Source: an uncultured Holdemanella sp. (GTDB lineage Bacteria > Bacillota_I > Bacilli_A > Erysipelotrichales > Erysipelotrichaceae). From it: a DNA stretch of 64,000 nucleotides. This document shows positions 17,921-27,383 of the stretch, one piece after another; position 1 is the first letter of the stretch, and every line of letters begins with the position of its first letter. Under the pieces are notes generated by a model. That model saw only the letters and a list, made by a program, of their open reading frames with translations. It ran no database searches and was not told the DNA's origin. The position numbers were made by a program, and so were the translations under genes. The stretch lies in contig CAAEDN010000059.1 in the NCBI GenBank assembly GCA_900754615.1, positions 1-64,000 of the forward strand. Reading direction: 5' to 3'.

Positions 17921-18736
17921 ATGGCAGATTTGGTCATTAAAGATCTTCATGTATCCGTGGAGAATAAAGAAATTTTAAAAGGGTTGAGTTTGACTGTTAA
18001 ATCCGGTGAGCGTCATGCCCTAATGGGACCTAATGGAAATGGTAAGTCTACATTGCTTGCTGCAATCATGGGAAACCCAAAATATACAGTTACATCGGGT
18101 TCAATTACTCTAGATGGTAAAGATGTACTACAGATGTCAGTGGATGAAAGAAGTAAAGCTGGACTTTTCTTAGGAATGCAATATCCTAGTGTTGTTTCTG
18201 GTGTTACAAACTCTGACTTTTTAAGAAGTGCAATGAATGCACGTTTAGAAAAACCAATTTCACTATTTAAATTTATTAAAGAAATGGATAAAGCTATTGA
18301 ACAATTGGAAATGAAGCCGGATTTGGCACATCGTTTTCTAAATGATGGATTTAGTGGTGGAGAAAAGAAACGTAATGAAATTGTTCAAATGATGATGTTA
18401 AAACCAGCAATTGCGATGTTGGATGAAATTGATTCAGGATTAGACGTAGATGCTTTACGTATTGTTTCAGATGCCATTAACCAGGCTCAGCAACAAACAG
18501 ATTTAGGTTTATTGATCGTATCTCACTATGCACGTTTCTATGAATATTTACAACCAACACATGCTCACGTATTAATGGATGGACAAATTGTCGTATCTGG
18601 TGATGCAAGTCTTGTTGAAAAAGTAGATCAAGAAGGATATGAATGGATTGAAAAAGAGTACCACGTAACCGCAAATAAAGAAGAAGATAAACAACCTATT
18701 TCTTTAGGTTCTTGTGGAGCAAAAAAATATGCTTAA
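17921..18736 (+). CDS. sufC: Fe-S cluster assembly ATPase SufC
   Basis: 271 aa. ABC-type ATPase of the SufBCD scaffold, which builds Fe-S clusters in the cytosol. Walker A GPNGNGKST, signature FSGGEKKR, Walker B AIAMLDEIDSGLD, switch His in IVSHYAR. It is ~20 residues longer than many SufC, with a charged C-terminal tail (NKEEDKQPISLGSCG). First gene of sufCDSUB; it overlaps sufD by 8 bases. Confidence 0.97.
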   Translation: MADLVIKDLHVSVENKEILKGLSLTVKSGERHALMGPNGNGKSTLLAAIMGNPKYTVTSGSITLDGKDVLQMSVDERSKAGLFLGMQYPSVVSGVTNSDFLRSAMNARLEKPISLFKFIKEMDKAIEQLEMKPDLAHRFLNDGFSGGEKKRNEIVQMMMLKPAIAMLDEIDSGLDVDALRIVSDAINQAQQQTDLGLLIVSHYARFYEYLQPTHAHVLMDGQIVVSGDASLVEKVDQEGYEWIEKEYHVTANKEEDKQPISLGSCGAKKYA

Positions 18737-19502
18737 TCGCGTAGATGTTCATAATAATGAAACACTAAATATTCAAGTTGCAAGTCATGATCGAAAATCT
18801 TATTTAATTGAACTAAGTAAGGATTGTGTTCAATTCGATTTGACTATAGAATGTTTAGAAAATTCTTTTTCAAAATTCTTTATTTTAAATCATGCTGAAA
18901 GTGCATGTGTCTTAAATATTAATATGGTACTTAAACAAGATGCTAACTGCCAGATGGGTGTCTTGGATCTAGAAAAAAGCCCGTTGAAATGGAATCACTT
19001 CGTTGATTTACAAGAAGAAGGGGCTGAGTATGAAATTTTAAGTGGTCAATTATGTCAGGAACACATTGAAAAAGTATGTGATATGGAAGTAAGACATAAT
19101 GCGCCTCACACAAATGGTCAGATGAAAAACTTTGCCGTTTTATTTGATTATGGGCAATATCAAATGGTTGCCAACGGAAATATCAAAAAAGGATGTTTCG
19201 ATGCTCAATCTCATCAGGCAACACGTGTATTAACTTTAGGTCAGGGTCATAAGACTAAAGTTATACCTTTATTATTAATTGATGAAAATGATGTAAAGGC
19301 AAGCCATGCTCTAACAATTGGTCAACCAGATGCCGATCAGCTATATTATTTACAATCTCGTGGATTAAGTACAAAACAAGCTGTTGGATTATTGAGTGTG
19401 GGATATTTTTTGCCAGTTATTGATTTAGTAGAAGATGAAGAATTAAAAGAAAGTCTTCGTCAAGAAATGGAAAGTAAGGTTGGATTATATGGACATCAGT
19501 AA
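18729..19502 (+). CDS. sufD: Fe-S cluster assembly protein SufD
   Basis: 257 aa, shorter than typical SufD (~400), because the N-terminal helical region is reduced. The beta-helix core and C-terminus (HALTIGQPDADQLYYLQSRGLSTKQAVGLL) are typical. It forms the scaffold with SufB and SufC. ATG 18729 was chosen because GGAG lies 9 bases before it; GTG 18714 is an in-frame alternative. Confidence 0.9.
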   Translation: MLNRVDVHNNETLNIQVASHDRKSYLIELSKDCVQFDLTIECLENSFSKFFILNHAESACVLNINMVLKQDANCQMGVLDLEKSPLKWNHFVDLQEEGAEYEILSGQLCQEHIEKVCDMEVRHNAPHTNGQMKNFAVLFDYGQYQMVANGNIKKGCFDAQSHQATRVLTLGQGHKTKVIPLLLIDENDVKASHALTIGQPDADQLYYLQSRGLSTKQAVGLLSVGYFLPVIDLVEDEELKESLRQEMESKVGLYGHQ

Positions 19503-20730
19503 AATTCGTAAAGACTTTCCGATTTTAACACGTAAGATGTCAGATAAACCATTAGTATATTTAGATAATGGAGCTACAACATTAAAGCCTCAACCAGTTA
19601 TTGATGCTGTAGTAAATTATTATACATACCTTGGTGCAAATGCGCACCGTGGGGATTATGAAATGAGTGCACAAGTCGATGCGGCTTTTGAAGGGGCTCG
19701 TGTTCGTACCCAGAAATTCTTAAATGCAAAACATAAAGAAGAAATTGTCTTTACTTCTGGTTCAAGTGAAGGATTGAATCTTGTAGCTATGATGGTTACA
19801 GATCAGCTTTTACATGAAGGTGATGTGATTTTAAGTGATGAAAGCGAACATGCTTCAAGCATTTTGCCTTGGATGCAGGCTGGAAAGAAAAAAGGAACAA
19901 AAATTGACTATATTCCTTTGGATGAAGAAGGTAAGATCACAGTTGAAAACTTTAAACGTGTATTAACGGATAAAGTTAAAGTTGTTGCGATAGCGATGGT
20001 ATCTAATGTTTTGGGTTTTGTGGCTCCCGTTAAGGAAATTGCCAAAATCTGTCATGAACGAGGCATTTTGTTAGTGATTGATGGAGCGCAGAGTACCCCT
20101 CATTTAAATATTGATGTGCAAGATTTAGATTGTGATTTCTATGCGTTTAGTGCTCACAAGATGTGTGGTCCTACAGGCGTGGGTGCTTTATATGGCAAGA
20201 AGAAATGGTTAGATCAGTTAGAACCGATTTTTTATGGTGGAGAAAGTAATGCACGATTTGATAAATCTTGTTCATTAACTTTAAAGGAAACTCCATTAAA
20301 GTTTGAATCGGGAACACAGCCAATAGAAGGTGTTATTGGTATGGCAGCAGCTATGGATTATTTGGATTCGATTGGAAAAGAGAATATCCATGTGCATGAA
20401 GTCGAGTTAAAAGAATATTTCTTAGAGAAGGCAAAAGAGTTAGGGAATATTGTTATATACAATGAAAACGCGAAGAGCGGAATTGTGACATTTAATGTTA
20501 AAGACAAAGATCAAATGATATTTGCCCAGGATGTTGCAAGTTACTTAAATACGTTTGGCATTGCGGTTCGTTCAGGACAGCATTGCGCTAAATTATTGCC
20601 AGATGTTTTAAAAACACCAGGTACTTGTCGTGCAAGTTTCTATTTGTACAACACAAAAGAAGAAGTCGATCAATTGATTGATGCTTTGAAGAATGCTACA
20701 GTCGAAAACTGTGTTAGCATTTTCTTTTAG
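19489..20730 (+). CDS. sufS: Cysteine desulfurase SufS
   Basis: 413 aa, PLP-dependent group II desulfurase that frees sulfur from cysteine for the Suf scaffold. Visible: YLDNGATTLKP, ANAHRGDYEMS, the PLP-binding Lys in FSAHKMCGPTGVG, and the catalytic Cys in RSGQHCAK. The last residues run on to VENCVSIFF. Start at ATG 19489, overlapping the sufD end by 14 bases. Confidence 0.97.
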   Translation: MDISKIRKDFPILTRKMSDKPLVYLDNGATTLKPQPVIDAVVNYYTYLGANAHRGDYEMSAQVDAAFEGARVRTQKFLNAKHKEEIVFTSGSSEGLNLVAMMVTDQLLHEGDVILSDESEHASSILPWMQAGKKKGTKIDYIPLDEEGKITVENFKRVLTDKVKVVAIAMVSNVLGFVAPVKEIAKICHERGILLVIDGAQSTPHLNIDVQDLDCDFYAFSAHKMCGPTGVGALYGKKKWLDQLEPIFYGGESNARFDKSCSLTLKETPLKFESGTQPIEGVIGMAAAMDYLDSIGKENIHVHEVELKEYFLEKAKELGNIVIYNENAKSGIVTFNVKDKDQMIFAQDVASYLNTFGIAVRSGQHCAKLLPDVLKTPGTCRASFYLYNTKEEVDQLIDALKNATVENCVSIFF

Positions 20731-20745
20731 GAAGGAAGCTTAATT

Positions 20746-21192
20746 ATGTCAAATATTGATCCAATGTTGATGCGCCAAATTATTATGGATCATTATGACT
20801 ATCCTCGTAATAAAGAATTGACAGATAACTCTGGTTACATGTCACGTCATATGGCGAGTGATTCTTGTATTGATGATATTACGGTGCAGACAAAAATTTC
20901 AGATGGAAAAATTGATGATATTCGTTTTGATGGGGTTGCCTGTACGATTTCAACAGCTTCTACTTCAATTATGTCTGAATTGTTGAAGGGAAAAACAACT
21001 CAAGAAGCAAAAGAAATCATGGATAACTATTTTAAAATGATAGATCAAAAAGAATATGATGAAGATATATTAGATGAGGCTATCGCATTTCAAAATGTTG
21101 GAAAACAAGCCAATCGTATCAATTGTGCCACAATTGGATGGAAAGCGATGCGTGAAATGATTAAAGAAAGTGAGGATGGAAAAGATGAGTAA
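20746..21192 (+). CDS. sufU: Zinc-dependent sulfurtransferase SufU
   Basis: 148 aa. IscU-like fold; in Bacillota SufU takes sulfur from SufS to the SufB scaffold. Zinc-ligand region visible as [20 protein letters not shown] and the third Cys in [10 protein letters not shown]. Ribosome site GGAAGGAAGC. It overlaps sufB by 8 bases. Confidence 0.95.
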   Translation: MSNIDPMLMRQIIMDHYDYPRNKELTDNSGYMSRHMASDSCIDDITVQTKISDGKIDDIRFDGVACTISTASTSIMSELLKGKTTQEAKEIMDNYFKMIDQKEYDEDILDEAIAFQNVGKQANRINCATIGWKAMREMIKESEDGKDE

Positions 21193-22588
21193 GGAAAAAG
21201 ATATCGCACTTTCTAGTGAATATGAATATGGATTTCATGATGAAGATGTAAGTGTATATAAAACACAAAAAGGCTTAACTGAGGAAACGGTGCGTACTAT
21301 TTCTAAAATTAAAAATGAGCCTGAATGGATGTTGCAGCTTCGTTTAGATGCATACCATTCTTTTGAACAACAACAAAATCCAAACTGGGGTCCAGATTTA
21401 AGTGAAATTGATTTTGATGATTATACATATTACATCAAGCCAAGTGATAAACAAGAAAAGTCATGGGATGAAGTACCAGATACAATACGTAATACATTTG
21501 ATAAGTTAGGAATTCCTGAAGCAGAACAAAAATTCTTAGCCGGTGTTTCAACACAATATGAAAGTGAAGTTGTCTACCACAACATGTTAGAAGAAGTAGA
21601 AGAAAAGGGCGTTATTTTCTTAGATACTGATTCAGCATTAAGAACATGTCCTGATTTATTAAAGGAATACTTTGGAAAATTAGTTCCTTATACTGACAAT
21701 AAATATGCGGCATTAAATACAGCTGTTTGGTCAGGTGGATCTTTTATCTATGTACCAAAAGGTGTCAAATTAGAAAAGCCTCTACAATCCTATTTCCGTA
21801 TTAACTCTATGTCGATGGGACAGTTTGAAAGAACATTGATTATTGTAGATGAAGGAGCAGACGTACATTATGTAGAAGGATGTACAGCCCCAACATATTC
21901 AAAAGATTCTTTGCATGCAGCCGTTGTTGAAATCTATGTACATAAGAATGCGAAGTGTCGTTATTCCACTGTACAAAACTGGTCAAGCAACATTTTAAAC
22001 TTAGTAACTAAACGTGCAAAAGTATTTGAAAATGGACACATGGAATGGATTGATGGTAATGTTGGTTCCCATGTAAATATGAAATATCCAGCTTGTATCT
22101 TAGCGGAACCATACGCAAAGGGAACAACCATTTCAATTGCGGTAGCTAGTGAAAATCAAATTCAGGATGCAGGAAGTAAAATGATTCATTTGGCGCCTCA
22201 TACATCGAGCACAATTATTTCTAAATCCATCGCTCGTAATGGTGGGGAAGTCAATTATCGTGGTTGGGTAACACATTCAAAAAATGCTTCGTATGCGAAG
22301 AGTAAAGTAGAATGTGATACGTTGATATTGGACAAGAAATCACGTAGTGATACGGTTCCAATGAATGTATCTTATAACGATACTTCTCAAATAGAGCATG
22401 AAGCAACGGTTTCGAATATTAGTGAAGAACAATTGTTCTATTTAATGTCTCGTGGTTTGACGCGTTCACAAGCTACGGAAATGATCGTGATGGGATTTCT
22501 AGAACCATTCACTCGTGAACTTCCAATGGAATATGCAGTTGAATTAAATCAAATGTTGAAATTAGATATGAGTGACAGCATTGGATAA
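21185..22588 (+). CDS. sufB: Fe-S cluster scaffold protein SufB
   Basis: 467 aa, full length. Signatures: [41 protein letters not shown], and a C-terminus rich in [20 protein letters not shown]. Assembles clusters with SufC and SufD. Start ATG 21185 follows GAGG and GGAAAAG; the GTG at 21170 is less likely. Confidence 0.97.
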   Translation: MSKEKDIALSSEYEYGFHDEDVSVYKTQKGLTEETVRTISKIKNEPEWMLQLRLDAYHSFEQQQNPNWGPDLSEIDFDDYTYYIKPSDKQEKSWDEVPDTIRNTFDKLGIPEAEQKFLAGVSTQYESEVVYHNMLEEVEEKGVIFLDTDSALRTCPDLLKEYFGKLVPYTDNKYAALNTAVWSGGSFIYVPKGVKLEKPLQSYFRINSMSMGQFERTLIIVDEGADVHYVEGCTAPTYSKDSLHAAVVEIYVHKNAKCRYSTVQNWSSNILNLVTKRAKVFENGHMEWIDGNVGSHVNMKYPACILAEPYAKGTTISIAVASENQIQDAGSKMIHLAPHTSSTIISKSIARNGGEVNYRGWVTHSKNASYAKSKVECDTLILDKKSRSDTVPMNVSYNDTSQIEHEATVSNISEEQLFYLMSRGLTRSQATEMIVMGFLEPFTRELPMEYAVELNQMLKLDMSDSIG

Positions 22589-23078
22589 GCGAAAACTTTG
22601 TATTCAAAGGCGTAGTTTGTTATCAAAAACAGAAAGACTTTTAAAGGAAAAGGCAATCACAAATTGTGTTTTGCCTTTTTTAAAAGGGAAAATAGGGGTT
22701 TATATCCCCATTCGCAGTGAAGTGGATATATATTCATGTTTAAAAAATCAATTTGATTTATATATTCCAAAAATGCTGAATGATACAACGATTGCCTTTT
22801 ATTCGGATCATGAAGATAAAACTCAAGGAAAGTTTTCAACAATTGAACCCGTTGGAATAAATGAAGAAAAAAATCTAGATGTAATTCTTGTACCCGTTGT
22901 CGGATTTTTTAAAACCTATCGTATGGGATATGGAAAAGGATATTATGATAGGTATTTAAAGAATTGTTCTGCGCTTAAAATAGGTGTCGCCTTTGATGTG
23001 CAGGAAATGAAATTTGATTTAAAACCCACGGATGTTGCATTAGATATGATTATTACAGAAACGAGGATATTACGATGA
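22572..23078 (+). CDS. 5-formyltetrahydrofolate cyclo-ligase
   Basis: 168 aa. Converts 5-formyl-THF to 5,10-methenyl-THF with ATP. Family signature [13 protein letters not shown], the N-terminal basic helix ([14 protein letters not shown]) and VPVVGF are present. GTG start inside the end of sufB; it overlaps the next gene as ATGA. Its frame continues the suf transcript, although the functions differ. Confidence 0.94.
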   Translation: MTALDKRKLCIQRRSLLSKTERLLKEKAITNCVLPFLKGKIGVYIPIRSEVDIYSCLKNQFDLYIPKMLNDTTIAFYSDHEDKTQGKFSTIEPVGINEEKNLDVILVPVVGFFKTYRMGYGKGYYDRYLKNCSALKIGVAFDVQEMKFDLKPTDVALDMIITETRILR

Positions 23079-23695
23079 AAATATTATTTTATGGAGATAG
23101 TAATACATGGGGCTATGATGCTACGGATGCATCAAGACAATCAAATCGTTTTACGCAGTTAATTAAACAAGAGTTTAGCCAACATGAAATGATTGAAGAA
23201 GGTTTATGTGGAAGAACACTAAGTTTAGATGATCCTTATGATGAAGATCGAAATGGTGCAAAAATGATATCTATGGTTTTAAAGACACATTCTCCTGTTG
23301 ATGTTGTATTCATAATGTTAGGAACAAATGATGCTAAACGTCAATTCTCAACGAACTCGATTTCTTTAGAAAAAGGAATTCGGACATTGTTGTATAAGGC
23401 TTTAAATCCTGAAATTTATCGTGATGGATCAAAAGTACCGCAATTTTTTGTAGTATGTCCACCAAAAATGAATGCAGAGGGATTAAAGAATGAAAGAACA
23501 ATGTCAAATTTTGGTCAAATTGGTTTTGAGATTTTAAATAATACGAAACCATTTTTGGAAAAAGGTTGTACTAATTTGAATGTACAAGTTATTGATACAA
23601 AAGCAGTGGCAGGAAGTGTAGATGGGATTCATATGGATGAAAGTGGCCATAAACAAGTAGCGAATGCTTTGATACCTATAATAAAAAAACTATAA
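23075..23695 (+). CDS. SGNH/GDSL-type esterase or lipase
   Basis: 206 aa. Four SGNH blocks: FYGDSNTWG (catalytic Ser), EGLCGRTL (Gly), MLGTNDAK (Asn) and the C-terminal DGIHMDESGH (Asp and His). No signal peptide, so intracellular. It resembles the arylesterase-like GDSL branch (TAP-like/acyl hydrolase). The natural substrate is unknown. Confidence 0.92.
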   Translation: MKILFYGDSNTWGYDATDASRQSNRFTQLIKQEFSQHEMIEEGLCGRTLSLDDPYDEDRNGAKMISMVLKTHSPVDVVFIMLGTNDAKRQFSTNSISLEKGIRTLLYKALNPEIYRDGSKVPQFFVVCPPKMNAEGLKNERTMSNFGQIGFEILNNTKPFLEKGCTNLNVQVIDTKAVAGSVDGIHMDESGHKQVANALIPIIKKL

Positions 23696-23712
23696 GAAAG
23701 GAAGATAAATCA

Positions 23713-24756
23713 ATGAGTGCTTATACAAATGGTTTAGCGTTCTGGAAGCATTTTGAAGAAAAGCAAGATGCAATCAGTCATTATTTAAAGTCAGAACAAT
23801 ATGAAGAATTAAATGAAATCATTCAAGAACTAGATGAAGAGGTTATGGAAATAAGTGGTGCCCATTTCTTTGTCGAAAGTTTTTATGATTCTTTTGAAAT
23901 GACCTTTGATACGGGCCCAAACAAAACAACACAGTATTTATGTCAGATGCTATGTGATATTGCTCCTCAATCGATTAAACAAACATGGATCATGAATGCT
24001 GCATTACCGCCTATGTCTCAAAAAGCTATTCAAGCGATGGTACAAATCAAGAATGAAGAATATACTTTGGCAGATTTTCATGTTTTTTATCAAATTGAAA
24101 ATGACATGTTAGATTGTAAAGTGTATTGTCCAGGGTTTAATTTGATAGGAAATCCAGAAAATAAAAAGGAAATGAGTATGTACTTGTTAGAACTTGCAAT
24201 TGGTGAACTGGCTTATGAAGCATACATTTGTCGTGTTGATTTTATTGATACACCCGATTCAGATATGAAATTCTGTCAGATGATTGATTTTTATGAAGTG
24301 ATTATGGCTCTAGTAGAAAAATATCATTGGAAGGAATATGACAAGCCAATTGATATTTATTCTGTATATCAGCCGATTCAAGACTTTGCGCATGATGCAT
24401 TGCGAAAAGATATGAAATTGATATTTACTACACATCCTTTACTTGTAGAACAAACGATTGAGGAAAAAGAAGAAGTTTTGGCAGATTTAAGTAGTAAAGA
24501 TGGAGAATTTGGATATATTTATTATTCAAATCCATTCCACAATAAAGAAGATGCATTGTATCGCCAAAAGCTTTCTAAAGAATTGGATGTAGCAATTTCA
24601 AAGGTGCATGCGGGAAAAGTGGTTGGTGGAGCCATTGGAAAGAGTTTTTCTTATATTGACTGGATCGTATATGATAAAGACTTGTTTATGAAAGCTTTTA
24701 ATCAATTAAAAAAACAGCTCGATGCAAGTGTCGAACTGTATTATCAGAAATTTTAA
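23713..24756 (+). CDS. Hypothetical cytosolic protein
   Basis: 347 aa, acidic, no signal peptide or membrane helix. No family recognised with confidence. Two halves can be seen: an all-alpha/beta N-terminal part to about residue 240, and a C-terminal part rich in Lys and Gly (SKVHAGKVVGGAIGKSFSYIDWIVYDK). Ribosome site AAGAAAGGAAG. Likely the last gene of the transcript starting at sufC. It overlaps the convergent HD-domain gene by 4 bases. Confidence 0.65.
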   Translation: MSAYTNGLAFWKHFEEKQDAISHYLKSEQYEELNEIIQELDEEVMEISGAHFFVESFYDSFEMTFDTGPNKTTQYLCQMLCDIAPQSIKQTWIMNAALPPMSQKAIQAMVQIKNEEYTLADFHVFYQIENDMLDCKVYCPGFNLIGNPENKKEMSMYLLELAIGELAYEAYICRVDFIDTPDSDMKFCQMIDFYEVIMALVEKYHWKEYDKPIDIYSVYQPIQDFAHDALRKDMKLIFTTHPLLVEQTIEEKEEVLADLSSKDGEFGYIYYSNPFHNKEDALYRQKLSKELDVAISKVHAGKVVGGAIGKSFSYIDWIVYDKDLFMKAFNQLKKQLDASVELYYQKF

Positions 24757-25223
24757 TGACTTTGAATATCAGCGCAGGCATTAAGCAGGCGCTGTCTTTT
24801 CATTCCTGCCAACGGTTTTTCTGGGTTTTCCAAGAATCGAGCCAGGACATCAGCATCTTTTAAGGCTTCACATAAAGGAGAATCGAATGATTCTTTTTTT
24901 GAATGCTGGCGAATCGCATATGTAATATCATCAATTTCTGTGGTTTTGAATAATCCGCATTCTTTTAAATATTTATAAGCATGGAGGCTTGATAGTTTGG
25001 CATGTTGCGAATGTGGACAGTTATCAATGAATTGAGCATAGTCATGAAAAAGAGCAGCCACTTTAGCACGCTCAAGGTTTGTACCACGTGCCATGGCAAT
25101 AAATGTAATAGATAGATCGACACTCGCTGTATGAGTAAGGGCGGCAATTTTAAGTTCTTCATTATATATTTTTGCGTATTGGCCGTATACGTATTCTTTT
25201 ACCTTTTCATATCTTTCTAACAT
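24753..25223 (-). CDS. HD-domain phosphohydrolase
   Basis: 156 aa. Metal-binding His/Asp motif ALFHDYAQF with an upstream His (LTHTASVDLS) and downstream QHS and DADVLARF, as in HD hydrolases of the YqeK (diadenosine tetraphosphatase) type. That closer assignment is tentative. ATG 25223 is chosen because AAGGAG lies 9 bases before it; an upstream ATG at 25256 lies in the terminator hairpin of the cold shock gene. Confidence 0.75.
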   Translation of the reverse strand: MLERYEKVKEYVYGQYAKIYNEELKIAALTHTASVDLSITFIAMARGTNLERAKVAALFHDYAQFIDNCPHSQHAKLSSLHAYKYLKECGLFKTTEIDDITYAIRQHSKKESFDSPLCEALKDADVLARFLENPEKPLAGMKRQRLLNACADIQSH

Positions 25224-25241
25224 AAAACCACACTCCTTAAT

Positions 25242-25264
25242 GAAAAAAGCGCACAACGTGCGCT
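25242..25264 (-). terminator. Rho-independent terminator of cold shock gene
   Basis: Minus-strand stem AGCGCAC/GTGCGCT (25264-25258 with 25254-25248), 3-base loop, TTTTTT (25248-25243). It lies between the cold shock gene and the HD gene on the same strand. The HD gene's ribosome site begins only 5 bases later, so read-through may feed it. Confidence 0.85.
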
Positions 25265-25279
25265 AATTGGAACAAATTA

Positions 25280-25492
25280 CTACGCAGCTGTATTTACAAC
25301 TGTGACATTGTTAGCCTGTTGACCACGATCGCTTTCAACAACGTCATAAGTAACAGTTTGTCCTTCTTCTAAAGTTTTGAATCCATCAGAATTAATTGAT
25401 GAATAATGTACGAATACATCTTTTCCATCTTCACTAGTAATGAATCCGTAACCCTTTTCAGCGTTAAACCATTTTACTTTACCTGTGCTCAT
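25280..25492 (-). CDS. Cold shock protein, CspA family
   Basis: 70 aa. Single cold-shock domain with RNP-1 KGYGFIT and RNP-2 VFVHYSSI; single-stranded RNA/DNA chaperone. ATG 25492 is 8 bases after CCAGGAGGTATAGG, and the protein then begins [14 protein letters not shown] as usual. A long untranslated leader is likely, as in other csp genes. Confidence 0.95.
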   Translation of the reverse strand: MSTGKVKWFNAEKGYGFITSEDGKDVFVHYSSINSDGFKTLEEGQTVTYDVVESDRGQQANNVTVVNTAA

Positions 25493-25832
25493 GCCTATAC
25501 CTCCTGGACTAAGCCAATATCCTTTGACCGTTAAAATAGAAAGTATTTGCATACATTAGCAATTATCACAATCAGAATACGAGTCTAATCCTTAACTGCT
25601 TACATTTTATCATTTTCTTCACACAATGTCATCCAAAAAACATTTTTATTATATAAAAGTAAGACATATTAGGTTAGATTTTATGATTGTTTATTCGCAT
25701 TACTATCAATATATCGTTGAATGGATTCTATAAATGTTAAATATAATTAAGTTCATTAAAAAATCAAGATTTTATATAGTTATTGTGTCGGATTTTGATT
25801 ATAATGAATATATAAAGGAGGGCATGTGTTTT
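25493..25832. other. Divergent intergenic region of csp and LRR genes
   Basis: 340 bases without a gene. On the minus strand a TATAAT at 25653-25648 would give the csp mRNA a leader of about 150 bases, a common csp arrangement, but no good -35 fits. On the plus strand TATAAT at 25742-25747 and 25800-25805 are possible -10 boxes for the LRR gene. No terminator or repeat was seen. Confidence 0.4.
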
Positions 25833-27275
25833 ATGCTTATTCAAGATGATGCTTTACGTAGCGTAGTTGCACGTACATTGCGTGTTAAAGAAGATGAATT
25901 AACAGAAGAATTAATGAAGGATTTGATCCATTTGGAAGTGCAGGATCATGAAATAAAGAGTCTAGAAGGATTGCAGTATGCGGAAAACCTAGAGACATTG
26001 AATGCAAGCAACAATGCTTTGCAGACATTGGATCCAATTCGAGACCTACATAATTTAGTTTGTTTAGACGTTTCACGAAATCAATTAAGAGATTTACAGG
26101 CTTTGCATGGATTTCGACAATTAAAAAAATTAAATGTATCAAGAAATAATCTATATACAATGGATATTTCTAGTGTTGCCGCAATGATTGATTTGGAAGT
26201 GTTAAATCTTTCTAAGGCAAAAGTTGACAGCTTGATTTATTTAGAACACTGCAAAAAATTAGAAGAAGTTCATATTAATACAGAAAATGGACCTTTTAGT
26301 TATGCTATTTTAGGTGTACTTAAAGAATTGAAGAAACTAGATATGGGTTGTATGCGATTATTTAATATTGAAGATTTAACATATCTTTCAAATATTGAAG
26401 AATTAGATTTAAATACAAACTTAATGTCAGATTTAAGTCCATTGTTGTCGATGAAAAATCTTAAAAAATTAAATGTTTCTAATTGTCCATATTTAAAGGA
26501 TTATTCAGTTTTAAAAGAATTCCCGAATCTAAAATCATTGAATATTTCTTATAATGAACCAGAACATTTTACTTTCTTAAAGGAATTGAATCATCTAGAA
26601 GAGTTGTCTATGGAACAAACAGGTTTTAAAGATATGTCTTTATTGAACAATTTAGGTGATTTAAAAGTATTGAACGTTTCTAAGAATCGCTTGAAGAATC
26701 TTGAGAAATTTACAAATGTAGAGCATTTGGAAAGCTTAGATGCGAAATTCTGTCAATTGACTGAAATTAATTTTTTGAAGAATGCGCATCAATTAAAACA
26801 TTTAAATCTTTTCACAAACCGTATCAAAGACATCCGTATTTTGAAGGATGCTAAAGAAATGGTGGATTTAAATGTGGGACGTAATGACATTAAAGACATC
26901 ACATGTCTGAAGGATATGAAGCAGCTTGAAATTATTTCATTAGAAAATAATAACGTTGAGGATTTGAAGCCGTTAACTGAACTTACAAATTTATGTGATG
27001 TAGATTTATACAATAATGTTATTGAGGATTTAACTCCATTAGAAAATCTAGAATTTATTTCTTATCTACGTCTAGATCACAATGCCATTACAGATTTAAC
27101 GCCATTATCAAAGCTTAAGTATTTACGTTCACTAACATTAAAGGCAAATTATGTCACGGATGTAACTCCATTAAAGAATCTAGAGTTGTTAGAAGCACTT
27201 AGATTAGATGATAATCCAATCCAAGATACGAGTGTATTAGAAAGTATGGAGTTCTACGAAAAATTTACGAATTAA
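25833..27275 (+). CDS. Leucine-rich-repeat protein (host gene at prophage attachment site)
   Basis: 480 aa. About 17 LRR units of ~22 residues with the pattern LExLxLxxNxIxDLxPL, as in the internalin/SDS22 type (for example LECISYLRL-like stretches and DLTPLSKLKYLRSLTLKANYV). No signal peptide or anchor, so a cytosolic protein-interaction scaffold is likely. ATG 25833 follows AAAGGAGGGC by 10 bases; an ATG at 25824 is too close. The last codons FYEKFTN coincide with the attL core, so the prophage recreates the gene's 3' end. Confidence 0.85.
   Translation: MLIQDDALRSVVARTLRVKEDELTEELMKDLIHLEVQDHEIKSLEGLQYAENLETLNASNNALQTLDPIRDLHNLVCLDVSRNQLRDLQALHGFRQLKKLNVSRNNLYTMDISSVAAMIDLEVLNLSKAKVDSLIYLEHCKKLEEVHINTENGPFSYAILGVLKELKKLDMGCMRLFNIEDLTYLSNIEELDLNTNLMSDLSPLLSMKNLKKLNVSNCPYLKDYSVLKEFPNLKSLNISYNEPEHFTFLKELNHLEELSMEQTGFKDMSLLNNLGDLKVLNVSKNRLKNLEKFTNVEHLESLDAKFCQLTEINFLKNAHQLKHLNLFTNRIKDIRILKDAKEMVDLNVGRNDIKDITCLKDMKQLEIISLENNNVEDLKPLTELTNLCDVDLYNNVIEDLTPLENLEFISYLRLDHNAITDLTPLSKLKYLRSLTLKANYVTDVTPLKNLELLEALRLDDNPIQDTSVLESMEFYEKFTN
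27252..27271 (+). repeat. attL: attL core
   Basis: TTCTACGAAAAATTTACGAA, identical to 63168-63187. It lies in the last codons of the LRR gene (F-Y-E-K-F-T-N). The next base differs (T here, C at attR), but both give an Asn codon followed by TAA. Confidence 0.93.
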
Positions 27276-27281
27276 GTAAAA

Positions 27282-27301
27282 TATGCTTTATATAAAGCAT
27301 A
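27282..27301. repeat. Perfect 20-bp palindrome beside attL
   Basis: TATGCTTTATATAAAGCATA reads the same on both strands. It lies 10 bases inside attL. It may be a recombinase or excisionase arm site, or a weak transcript-ending hairpin; no T-run follows. Confidence 0.5.
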
Positions 27302-27318
27302 AATAGCACATTGTAAAG

Positions 27319-27330
27319 CGTTTATATCTT
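27319..27330 (+). promoter_or_regulatory. Candidate integrase arm-type site (left)
   Basis: CGTTTATATCTT, repeated identically and in the same direction at 63055-63066 near attR, and followed here by a second, similar TTTATATCT (27332-27340). In the circular phage these would flank the attP core on both sides, as arm sites of tyrosine integrases do. Confidence 0.5.
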
Positions 27331-27353
27331 ATTTATATCTCAAAAAAATAAAA

Positions 27354-27378
27354 AGCTAGATTTTCTCTAGCTTTTTTG
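27354..27378. terminator. Bidirectional terminator between LRR gene and integrase
   Basis: Stem AGCTAGA/TCTAGCT (27354-27360 with 27366-27372), 5-base loop, six T on the plus side and A-runs upstream that serve the minus strand. It ends the integrase transcript and shields the LRR gene. Confidence 0.8.
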
Positions 27379-27383
27379 AGTTT

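Noticed and set aside
27282..27301. Palindrome as terminator of the LRR gene
   Set aside because: No T-run on either side; the real terminators are at 27354 and, in the original locus, beyond attR.
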